A DNA stretch of 64,000 nucleotides from Acarospora socialis (Eukaryota; Ascomycota; Lecanoromycetes; Acarosporales; Acarosporaceae). Of this stretch, positions 34,941-44,210 are shown piece after piece. Position 1 is the first letter of the stretch. Every line of letters starts with the position of its first letter. The translations under genes and the position numbers were made by a program. The stretch spans positions 2,232,001-2,296,000 of the forward strand of contig JAMYGW020000003.1 of the NCBI GenBank assembly GCA_025617375.2, read 5' to 3'. Below the pieces are notes generated by a model, which was given only the letters and a program-made list of their open reading frames with translations, did not search any database and was not told the DNA's origin.

Positions 34941-36336
34941 ACAGAACTCTACGACATGGGTTTCAGCGCTTGAGTGGAAGGTCCCACGCCTTTCATCAAG
35001 ATGGTACCGTCAGTAGCAGAGGTGCCTTTGGTGCTCAAGCAGGGCGGGACAAGAGGCTGTCATGGGGTTGGCGGAGTTGGTAGGCTTGGTGTGGGCGGAC
35101 AGGCGTAAGAGGCGTGATGGTTTGATCAAGTGAAGGGCCTAAATGTTGAGGCGTTGTTTGGCTGCAAGACATGCGATCAGTTGAGATGTCGGAGATGGGG
35201 TTTGGGAGTGTAGTCAAGGCCATTACCATCTTTTATGAATAGAACACGAATGACCAACAATCCCCTTCAATGTCCCCTCAAATGCCTCTAGTAGGGCATG
35301 GGCACTAGACAGCCAAAAATACTCTAGCGAAGGACAATCTGCACCCAACACGAGGCCACTCAAGGCCTGCGGATGTTGCAATCTATCTCAACGGACAATG
35401 ATGACAGAGATGAACAAGATCCACCGGAAGGGCCTCGCCGCGAATAACAGAACCGCCTCGAACAGGTTCACATACCGTCGTGGAAACAGTTCGATCAATA
35501 CAGATACGCCACCGCAGACAATATCCAACTCCAGACTGCATCAGCCGACGCAAACACCACGCATATCAAGCCCAACCGCATCATCACCCTTCTTCCCCCG
35601 TGCCGCAGGAGACACTCTCATGATAACTGTGCGTGCAGCCCAAACCTTCTCAAACCAAACCTCTCTGGGCTGTATACCATACACAGGCATCGCATTACCC
35701 AGATGCCCCACAATTACAACACCGCCAATACCGCAACAACCGTTGACCCCGCCAACATCATCGCTCCGCCTCATCCCACGACCCAACAACCATGAGCCCC
35801 AACCCAATTCAAAGTGAGCACATGCACGTGCGCACAGGAGACCGGAGACTGGCCGACACCTCACTCCACGAGCCACAATATAAGAATTCTGTGACTGAAC
35901 CTCTATGGTGGTAGCCATGCAGGGTTGCAGTCAGCTCAGCATATCTTACAAAGCAGAGGAAGTTGCAGCACCAACAACAAGAGCCATTCCGAAATACTTT
36001 CTCTTTTTGATAAATCTCAGCCATCTCTACCTTACAAGGACAGCAATCGCTCCTCATCCATCCAAGTAGACAGACAAGCTTGTTATCTGCGGCCCTCACC
36101 GCAAACGTGCACGCACGTATTCGTACCTCACCTTCTGCATGCCGGCCCAAATGCCCCTGACATCGCAACGTCGCAAGCGCCATCCGTTACGATGCAGTGT
36201 GATGCGATGTGGATGCGCTACGACACGCTACGCCAACGTCCCACAAGACGCACAGCGAACAGACGAAGAGAAGCCCGAAAGAGTGACCTTCCAAACCCGC
36301 CTGGAAACACCCCCCCACCCCCCCCCCCAACTCGGC
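34941..36336. other. Intergenic and low-complexity stretch
   Basis: Downstream of the ML gene. Several readings of 120-210 codons exist on both strands, but they overlap one another, lack recognisable domains and are dominated by Pro/His/Arg or their complements. A run of cytosines near 36311-36328 adds to the low complexity. No gene is called. Confidence 0.45.
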
Positions 36337-36783
36337 CTAGCCAAACCGATACAACACCTCCTTCTTCCCCTTCTTCCCCTTCTTCCTACCCCCAACCCCA
36401 CCCTCTCCACCACCACCCACCCCATCACCTATCGCCCCGCCCTCATCCCCACCCGCCGCCGCCGCCGCCGAGCAATTCGCCGCCGCCCAAGGATTCGCGG
36501 CGGGGGCACCACCGCCATTCCGGTCCCAGCGCACCGCACCACGCGCGACGCAGAGCATGGTAGTATTCGGTTGGGGCGCGGCGGGCAGGGCGGGAAAAGC
36601 GTCTTGGTTGGCTGCTGCTGCGCGGGCGAATTGGGGCGGGGTAAAGGAGAGGGCGGGCGAGGGACGCGAGGCAGTGGAGGAGGAGGAGGAGGCGGTGAGC
36701 CAGGGGGTGGAGCCGACGCAGCCGGGCCCGGCGCGGTTGGCGGACGCGGCGGGCGGCATGGGCGGGAAGGGGTTGCTGGCATT
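36337..36783 (-). pseudogene. C-terminal fragment resembling Hel2/ZNF598-type ubiquitin ligase
   Basis: Minus-strand reading, open for about 149 codons before a TAG at 36337-36339. It carries DAFPALPAAPQPNTT, then RGAVRWDRN, a Gly/Ala-rich stretch and a final KKGKKGKKEVLYRFG. Fungal Hel2 proteins, which mark stalled ribosomes, end in a similar way: an (A)FPALP motif, a glycine-rich part and a KKGKK...G terminus. The RING and zinc-finger regions are absent: upstream of about 36783 the base composition changes abruptly and coding character stops. I infer a truncated copy left by a break or insertion. The family resemblance is from memory and moderate. Confidence 0.4.
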
Positions 36784-38012
36784 CACTGAGTCAGAAATTG
36801 AAGTCATTGGTCCACTCACAGTCAAGAAAGACCGAGACTACATTTCAATGATAACAGCTCTCTCAAATACAGGACTATATCTTGACCCGTTGCACCATCA
36901 AGCGTCACTGCCCTGAACATTGATGACTGTTGTTGCGTTGAAGCAAATATCTCTGGGACAGACGCAGAGAACCGTGATCACAAACTGTGAAGACCAAGCC
37001 AGGATGTTCGCTAGAGTACTAGATTAGGCAAATAAGATAAGACTCAACAAAGAATTGAACAGTCACACATCATTGTCATCACTACCAGAGGGTTCTATCA
37101 AGGTCACATTCGCAATCTCATGAGAGATGTTGAATATTCATTAAAGTCACCAAGATTCAGAAAGTCTGTAAGGGCTGTGTATAAAAGTTGGAGTATTGGC
37201 TGAAGTAAAGTGATGGTATATAACGCACACTCTGAAGTGACACCGTCTTTCAAAACAATTCAGCTGTATACACAGAGCAGAGCAGCAGAAGCGGAAAAAA
37301 AACTCAAAAGCTTGGAAGGGGAGGAGAGGAAAGCGACGGAAGCTGTGGCGAAGCAAGTGGAGCATCTACCACTATGGCTCAGCATGTGAGGAAGAATTGA
37401 ACCATAGAAGCATCTGAAAGAGTCTGTGAGGTTTTTATTGTTGAAGCTAAAGTCCCCGTGAAACAACAGCGAAATGACCATGATTGCAGCGTTCATGTCT
37501 TTGGCTACAATGAAGGCAGAGTTGCCTTAGTGATCAGCTCAGGGTCACGACCTACACTGGGGGCCCCGCCGCCGCCAGACCCTTGTGGTGTAGATTCCTG
37601 TGGCAGCTCGTGCGGCTGCTGTTGTGTTTGTGTTCTCCTGTCCTTGGGATCGATGTCTTTATTGTTGCTTTTAGGGTCCCATACTGACGGTGCTTAGTTC
37701 TCCGGTTACTCCCTTGCCGGGCCGTCATATCTCCTCCCCCAGCTGATGACGCTACCGCCCCCGCCAGCCCCACGAGCTCGGAGCTTCTTCCTCCCAAGCC
37801 TTCCCTGTTTTACGGTGACCACAACTAGGACCACCGACACTCCTTTGAGGAGCAAGCGGAAATCTACAGCTATTTATCTCACAATATAGATCTGTATTAT
37901 AACCAGAAAGCGACTGACATCAAAAAGCTCAATCTCATCTTTTCAGACACCTCTCACAACATATTCAATTCACAATTTACAATCTCTACCTAGCCTCACA
38001 ACACTTATCGTC
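36784..38012. other. Mixed intergenic, mildly AT-shifted, with gene scraps
   Basis: Positions 36790-37250 are mildly depleted of CpG compared with the neighbourhood, as if lightly hit by repeat mutation. A short plus-strand reading at about 37265-37387 (EAEKKLKSLEGEERKATEAV) looks like a piece of coiled coil. There is no complete gene. Confidence 0.4.
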
Positions 38013-38267
38013 TTGAAAACCAATGATGATACCAAAGAACACATTGAAAAGGAAGTGAGAAAGCTTACTTTAGATCTGGGAGCAAGGAACTATCAAAGGG
38101 TCAATGAATGCGACCTCAAGGCACTTGCGTATGAGAATCTGGACGAAGAGCAGAGAAAGGAGTGGAAGACCCTGACTCAGACCGGCCCCGGGCCACCCTC
38201 GAGACGCGGGTCCACTAATCGGAGGGGAGTGTGGCGAGACTGTGGCGGGTGTTGTGAAGATCCGTGA
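38013..38267 (+). other. Short reading with DLKALAYENLDEEQ motif (gene scrap 1)
   Basis: An 84-codon plus-strand reading opening at TTG with no in-frame ATG seen. It contains CDLKALAYENLDEEQRKEW, which recurs in altered form at 39610-39700 as RDIKVLAYKRLIEEQKDEW. The conservation between two nearby but different sequences suggests a true protein motif. I do not recognise the family. It may be an exon of a multi-exon gene or a decayed duplicate. Confidence 0.35.
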
Positions 38268-39465
38268 GGAGATGGAGTGAGAAACGAGTCCACCCACATC
38301 TATCTAAGAGCGGCAACAAGAGAGGAGATCAAGTAATAAGAGGCGACGGCACAGGCTATTAAGGAAATGCACAATCACCTCGTACGAGCGTGCTTAAAAC
38401 CTTGACCTTCAATCTTGCAGTTCCGACGAAGGAAGTACAAATGAAGAGTAATACACCAGTCCTACCATACAATAATAAGATCAAAACTTCGAAAGTAACT
38501 AGTTCATGAACCGAGCGAGCAAGTAGTGATAGTAAGGGAGAGCACCCAGTCTTCAATTCCGACACCGTCAACCTCCGGTCTCAAAACTTTCCGCCCTACC
38601 CCAGCTACCAACGCCAACCTGAATGCTGTGCACGACCAGGTCCTATCTACAGTTGCAGGTGTTCGGTCAGATCTTGCATTCCACCAACAACAGCTCACTT
38701 GCCTTGCAACACAGCTGACACAGGCTGAGAACACTCTCAATCATTTGGTGAAGAGTCTCTATGAGAATCATGCTGAGACTGCAGAGAATGATGACATGGT
38801 TGGGTGAAAGGAAGAAGTTGCTTCTGGTTCCTGTGTTTCGTCAGAACTGTCGGTCCAGAATTGGAGTTGCTCAGACGGTTCGGAGCCCTTCGAGAGGCTA
38901 CGACGTGACGGAGCTGACGCACAAATTCTTCTCATATGACTCTTCACTACTCACAGCACCCTAAAAGAACTGGAATTCCTCGGTCAGACTATCATGATCA
39001 CCTTCAAGCTTTGAGAGTAGTGTCACCCAGACCCATCAGTGACATAAGACTAGACTGCAGTGTCACTCAAGACAAGAGAGATGAATGAGAGTCAACTCAC
39101 TCAGAGATGTCACATATCTTGATGACAGCATTCAACTACAGCAGCAGTCTGAGTGCTGTCAAGAAGAAAATAAGAATACAAGCAAAAGTGTACATGAGAT
39201 CATTTTCAGAAAGAGACAGCTTGATCTCAAATCACAGATCTCACAACTTGATACATATGTGTATTCAAACTTCACATCTGATGACAAACAGCACATGAAC
39301 TCAAACTTGAGAGATCTTGCATTACAGAATGCAGACAGTCAAAATGACTGAGAAGTTTGCAAGAAGAAAGAGAATTCAGACATCAAAGACATCTTGCTGA
39401 AACATGAATGACTGACTCAGAAAGAATGTCAGCACAGAAAACTACAAGCAAGTGTCACAGTACTA
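38268..39465. other. Stretch with unassigned coiled-coil-like readings
   Basis: A plus-strand reading at 38526-38807 (GTG start) has a heptad-like Leu pattern (LTCLATQLTQAENTLNHLV) and could be an exon. A second at 39085-39351 is also coiled-coil-like (DLKSQISQLDTY) and lies in a stretch, about 38990-39460, with few CpG. The two may belong with the scraps at 38013 and 39466 as a decayed gene. No start, splice or domain evidence is strong enough to call a gene. Confidence 0.3.
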
Positions 39466-39786
39466 TTGACAGATCCTTCTATCAGGGCTGATCTCCCCAA
39501 AAGAAGGGTTGAGAAACCCACATCACAAATCACTGTGGTATCTCGCAGCGAATGTTGCCGACTGTGGACTACTCGAGATGTTCAGGCGGTTCTTGTCAAA
39601 CTAGCCGGGCGACAGAGGTTAAAAGGACGGGACATCAAGGTGCTTGCCTACAAGCGGTTGATCGAGGAGCAGAAAGACGAGTGGAAACGCCTACTTCTGG
39701 AACCTGTACAACAATCCATTGTTGACATTGAACTCCTACGCGTTTCCGGAGGGTCTTGGGGAAAGAGACGACATCTTCGTAGTTGA
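39466..39786 (+). other. Short reading with DIKVLAYKRLIEEQ motif (gene scrap 2)
   Basis: A 106-codon plus-strand reading opening at TTG. About residues 48-75 repeat the motif of scrap 1 (D-[LI]-K-x-LAY-x(2)-L-x-EEQ-x(2)-EWK-x-L). Flanking residues differ, so it is a diverged relative, not a recent copy. Function unknown. Confidence 0.35.
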
Positions 39787-40179
39787 TCGAATCCTACCGG
39801 CCATACAAGATTCGAATCTACCACTGCTCGACAACGCGCCCGACTTGTTAATAACAACGTCACCAACGAACACTAAACCACACGTTTGTTTTCTACTTAC
39901 GAAGTAGTAAAGGGCTGATCGCATCGAAACCGAAAAGGTGACATTTTGTATGTACTGGGATGGCAACAAGTCGTCCGCCTAGAAGGGAATTCGATGGTGC
40001 TCTAAAGCGCAGCACTTTCAACCCATTGTATCTACCATTGATCGAATTACTCGGCCACGAATGCATGGCACAACCCTCTACATGGCATGATGACTATGGG
40101 TGAAACGTAATCCGTTCATTTAAATCTATTAATTAAGTCAATTGCTCTATATACAGATCAGGGTGTGTTCGTCCCAGTG
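39787..40179. other. Intergenic, downstream of TRM1
   Basis: No gene seen. It probably holds the TRM1 3' untranslated region on the minus strand. Confidence 0.5.
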
Positions 40180-42510
40180 CTAAACGCCTTTGGCTCGATT
40201 CATAGGGCCCCAGTTCGGGCGCGGGTTAAGCTGATATCGAAGGAGCTTCTTCTTCTCCGTTTCCTGACCTAGCTTCGCGTCGAAGACGACCTCTAGTCGG
40301 GATATGTTAGTTGATTGTCGTGCACCGCGGGGCGTCGAGTCCAGAGCATCATCATTCGCAGAATCCACCTTTTCGGCAGACCCATCCCCTGCAAGCTCAT
40401 CTCCGTTCGGTAGATCCGCCTTACTCGCCCGATACAGTGCTGCCTCCACCTGCGCCTTCAGGCCCTCTACATCCCCACCTTGGTCCAGAGCAGCCTTGAT
40501 CTCGTCCTTCAGTCGATTCGCCCGGACATGTTCGCGTGACTTTTGCATGATGTCCCACCCCGCAGTTCCCTTCTTGATTGCACCTTCCTTTATTGGAGAC
40601 TTTTGCCGTACCCATTCCCGCATCACTTCCCAAATCACATTCCATGGCGCGTTCGTGCGGATGCTGCCGGCTTTGGCGTGAGAGCGAGTGACGCGGTAGC
40701 CAAGACGTCGTAGTGCGCCTCGTAGCTCATCTTCGCTGGGGGTGTGGCAATGGATGACTTTTGCGAGCGCAGAGGGAATAAAGAAGAATGGGTGATGGTC
40801 GACCTCAACTGGATTGTTGGGTGCAAACGAGTTAAACGTATCTGGCGCCGTGGGCTGCAATGAACTACCAGAAGGCAGCGGCGTAGAGATGTCCTCTCCG
40901 AGAGCGGTAGAAAGCATGCCCTTGATGCGAGGGATAGTGGCGTAGGTATGTTCGTCCAGGTGAGGGAGAAGATCCAGGATACTCTGGATGAATGAGTTGT
41001 TGTGTAAAGGACCGGCCCACATAGGGCCAGCCATATGCGTCTTGAGCCCGCAATGTTCGCAGAATGCCGAGGCTGAGGGACCTTGTGCAAGTGTATGTTT
41101 GTAGAGTGGGTTTCCTTTCTGGCTCGTCATCTCTTTGTTGCGAGCCAGTAGCTGCGTCGTCCATGCTCCGCAGCCAGAATCGCAGTTGTAGACAATCATA
41201 GTCTTACCAGCCAGGAACTTCACTTCCGCTGGTGATCGTCTCACTCGTACGAAGATGCGAGCATAGAAGTCGATCGAGAGAGAAAAGAGAGGTTCGATCG
41301 CCAATCCATAACGGGCGGCTGACCTGGCGATAGCGTGGATGATTAGCCGTAAACCTGCCTCGTGACACTGTTGGCCTTTCATGGGTAGCCCTCCGTAAAG
41401 AGCGTACGTCTTCTCCAGATAACCGACGGAGGCAAATACGCCAGAGTCAGTGCATGTAACACAAAGAAGGCCTCCATCATTAACGGATTGTACAGCTGCG
41501 TCCAGAAAGGGTGCTGAGCTTCCGTAAGGATCTAAATCAATGACATCGTATCTTCCGACGTGCCCGCCTGGGTGCTTCTGAGGTTGTTGACTTGCCATAC
41601 TATACATATGCGTGCGGGCGTCGCTCCTGATGGCAAAGATCTGATCTTCGAGCTTGTTGTGCTGTATGTTCACTTTGATAGAAGCTGTGGCTTCGTCCGA
41701 TAAGTCATTTGCCGTAATGGAGGTGACGAAAGGAATCTCTTTCGCGTAGCGCAATGCACGAAGACCGGTTGCAGAGAGAGCATCGAGAATTGTGAACGTA
41801 GGTGTCCAAGTCGTGGCTGTAGATGTAATGTTCGTAGCATTGGTGCTATTGCTGTTGGGTAGATTTGCTTCGTCGCTCAAGGGTGATTTGGATATATTTG
41901 GCTCTGACTTGCGCGGGGCGATTCGACTGTGTTCGATAACAGCGGGTGAGGCTTCAGATATGCTCGGCGAGTCCGACTTAGATCGCTCTGTGCCTTCGTC
42001 CATATTCACCTTTGCCTTCTTGGCATTCAGACCTATGGACTGCTTCTCCACAGAGTCATCCGGTGCGTGTGCCGCAGAAGCTTCTCCGCTTGGTTCTCTA
42101 GCAGGCAAACCCCCACCTTCAACGGTGAGATCGCTACCGCCGGTGACCGAGACGCCATCGGTATCTCCCCTCTTCCTCTTTCTGCCTTTGGATGCCTTTC
42201 CCGCTTTGTCGCGCAAGTTTTTCTCTCTTCTCTGACGTTTCTCTTCTATCACGGCCTTCCCATACGCCTGGATAGCGACCACACTGAGATCGCGGTTGAA
42301 TTGCTGGATAGGATTATAGAAGACCTTCTGCGATTCCGGGTCGACCTTCGACACGTCTTTCGCGACTTTTGCACCTAATGCGGATTTCGGTGTGAGGATG
42401 TACGCCAGACCCTCCTTAATCGCGTGGTATTCGATTCCATTGAGAACGACGCCCTGGTCAGACTGCCTGGCTACGCTGAGGTCGGTCGGGCTAGAAGCTT
42501 TGTCGGCCAT
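40180..42510 (-). CDS. TRM1: tRNA (guanine26-N2)-dimethyltransferase Trm1, 776 aa, single exon
   Basis: Transfers two methyl groups from S-adenosylmethionine to guanine 26 of tRNAs, in nucleus and mitochondria in yeast. The N-terminal VLNGIEYHAIKEG, VFYNPIQQFNRDLSV and ILDALSATGLRALRYAKE (SAM-binding, near residue 245) segments are diagnostic, as is DLDPYGSSAPFLDAA (near 325), the catalytic loop. Later CDSGCG and CEHCG form the zinc-binding part. An insertion of about 130 low-complexity Ser/Glu/Lys-rich residues splits the N-terminal half, starting with basic GKASKGRKRKRGD, a likely nuclear localisation signal. I chose the first ATG (42508-42510). The frame stays open at least 60 codons further upstream, with no ATG and no acidic residue in that stretch, as in a mitochondrial presequence; see findings. 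The protein is longer than yeast Trm1 (570 aa) because of the insertion. Confidence 0.95.
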   Translation of the reverse strand: MADKASSPTDLSVARQSDQGVVLNGIEYHAIKEGLAYILTPKSALGAKVAKDVSKVDPESQKVFYNPIQQFNRDLSVVAIQAYGKAVIEEKRQRREKNLRDKAGKASKGRKRKRGDTDGVSVTGGSDLTVEGGGLPAREPSGEASAAHAPDDSVEKQSIGLNAKKAKVNMDEGTERSKSDSPSISEASPAVIEHSRIAPRKSEPNISKSPLSDEANLPNSNSTNATNITSTATTWTPTFTILDALSATGLRALRYAKEIPFVTSITANDLSDEATASIKVNIQHNKLEDQIFAIRSDARTHMYSMASQQPQKHPGGHVGRYDVIDLDPYGSSAPFLDAAVQSVNDGGLLCVTCTDSGVFASVGYLEKTYALYGGLPMKGQQCHEAGLRLIIHAIARSAARYGLAIEPLFSLSIDFYARIFVRVRRSPAEVKFLAGKTMIVYNCDSGCGAWTTQLLARNKEMTSQKGNPLYKHTLAQGPSASAFCEHCGLKTHMAGPMWAGPLHNNSFIQSILDLLPHLDEHTYATIPRIKGMLSTALGEDISTPLPSGSSLQPTAPDTFNSFAPNNPVEVDHHPFFFIPSALAKVIHCHTPSEDELRGALRRLGYRVTRSHAKAGSIRTNAPWNVIWEVMREWVRQKSPIKEGAIKKGTAGWDIMQKSREHVRANRLKDEIKAALDQGGDVEGLKAQVEAALYRASKADLPNGDELAGDGSAEKVDSANDDALDSTPRGARQSTNISRLEVVFDAKLGQETEKKKLLRYQLNPRPNWGPMNRAKGV

Positions 42511-42894
42511 TGTGCGCGTGGAGAGGTTAACGATGGAGATGTGGACTTGAGTCGGGTTTGCGATTAGTTGGCTGCCTGTCTTCCATATCGTCCTCGCTAG
42601 TAGAGTCTGCGGTCTAATCAGACACAACAGAAGGGTAATCTGAACACGCGCCAGTAGGCAACCTAGTGTAGGAACACAGGTGTAGATCAAGTCGTGCTCG
42701 TAAAGTGGTGTTGAAGTGAGTTGACGCTGATAAGGAAGGTAAGGTAGTCAGGTAGGCTTCTGTGCTAGCGGTTAGCGAGCCTGCTAACACCGTTGTGGCA
42801 GGGGTAACGCGAGCCTGAACAACGCAGGTATGATACTTACAGAACGCCTTCGCCTTCAGTTTATATCCCGATAAACGTATCAAAACATTGCCGC
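42511..42894. promoter_or_regulatory. TRM1 upstream region
   Basis: Contains the open extension of the TRM1 frame to about 42690 and then no coding signal. No clear TATA box seen. Confidence 0.4.
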
Positions 42895-43070
42895 GGTCTC
42901 TGTACGCCCACAAAGGAAACAAAACAAAAGCCGTCTCTGTACACCCAAAGAGGAACCAAATCAAAAGCCGTCTCTGTACACCCAAAGAGGAACCAGAGCA
43001 AAGTCGTCTCTGTACGCCCACAAAGGAACCGAAAAGTCGTCTCTGTACGCTCACAGAGGAACCAAAGAAC
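42895..43070. repeat. Minisatellite, five units of 33-37 bp
   Basis: Five tandem units, each beginning GTCTCTGTACRCYCAMARAG and continuing GGAACCA, vary in length and share about 80-90 percent of bases by eye. The units remain open in more than one frame on both strands because they contain no stop in those frames, which creates spurious repetitive proteins. It lies about 390 bp upstream of the TRM1 start. Confidence 0.85.
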
Positions 43071-43099
43071 GAACACTCACCTACCCTTACGAGGACCCT

Positions 43100-44210
43100 C
43101 ATCCTTCCTCAGAGGTGTAGCTCCGGAGGATCCTCCCAAGGACACGGCAGCAGCAGACCTCGCACCGGACGAACCCCCTTGCTGACGTACGATAGCTGGG
43201 TCCCTCTCCACCCAACTTGCACGAGGTGCCGATGCTAGGCCACGGGAGATGCTTTGTTGGCGGTTGGCAGGGTTGAATGCCGGTGACCTTTGCTGACCCT
43301 TGTGTACCGGGGCTCGCCAAACAGCGGACTTGGTCTTGTCATTGCCCGGGGCCCAGTGGGTGCATTTGGAGGCGGAACCCCGCAGCCTCGAGGTGGCGCC
43401 GAGAGGGGATGGCCCGCTTGAATTCGAGCTTGGAGTTCCACCCGATCTCTGACCAGGTCATTCAGCCGCCGCTCGTGATCAAGCTCCGCCTGTCGATCTG
43501 CTGCTTGCCGTCGACGTGCCCTTTCCGCCTGCTCCTCCTCCACATCCCTCAACCGCTCGTCCGCCGGTCTTCGCTCCCGCAGCCTGGCTTCTTCCTTCAC
43601 CTCCCGGCAGTCCGTCCGCCCGTCTACGCTCCACCTCCAGCTCTTGCTGGCCCAGGTCACGTTGTTGGCGACGGACGTTGAACCCAAATTTTGGGTTGCC
43701 AGCCCTTGACCGCTGAGTTCGGCGGTCACGCTTCGGAACTACGCAGGTCTCTGCGCAATGGCCCCATTTCTTGCATCGCTCGCAAAGGGGCTGTGTAGGG
43801 CAATCCCTCTCTTCGTGGTTGCTGCCGCAACCCCGACACTGGCGGTAAGCTGGCTGCTGGTACGCAACCGGCATCGGAGCCACTGGACCCTGACCCCAAG
43901 GCGCAAAGCCCCTGTCGTCCGCCCTCCCGCCTTCCACCCACCTTTCCATATCGACAGGCTGCCTCCGCCGCTCCTCACCAAACCTGGGGAACCCCCTGTT
44001 CACGTCGTAACGGTCCTCTTCGACCCACCTATCCCTATACTTACCTCCCGCTCCTCCCAACCTTTTCCCTTATCCTCCACACTTTCCTCCCTCTTCATGC
44101 TACGCTCTTGGGTGCCAGCATAGGGGCCGGAAGGCAGAAGCATTCGCGTTGAAGGAATACATCTACAATGTAAGTCAGCTAACTTGCACAAAACCGCTGA
44201 TACACACACA
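43100..44210 (-). pseudogene. Broken zinc-knuckle protein gene (possible gag relative)
   Basis: Minus-strand coding character spans about 43235-44130. It has Arg/Glu/Asp-rich stretches, then two CCHC zinc knuckles in tandem (CRGCGSNHEERDC and CERCKKWGHCAETC, both C-x2-C-x4-H-x4-C), then a long charged coiled coil. Paired knuckles like these occur in retroelement gag proteins and in some host RNA-binding proteins. The coding signal does not stay in one frame and looks broken at a few places. Base composition is normal, so it was not heavily repeat-mutated. No LTR or reverse transcriptase is seen beside it, so its origin stays open. Confidence 0.45.

Noticed and set aside
35925-36789. Pro/His/Arg-rich and Gly-rich plus-strand readings over 200 codons
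   Set aside because: Low-complexity complements of the minus-strand Hel2-like fragment and of a C-rich tract; no domain.
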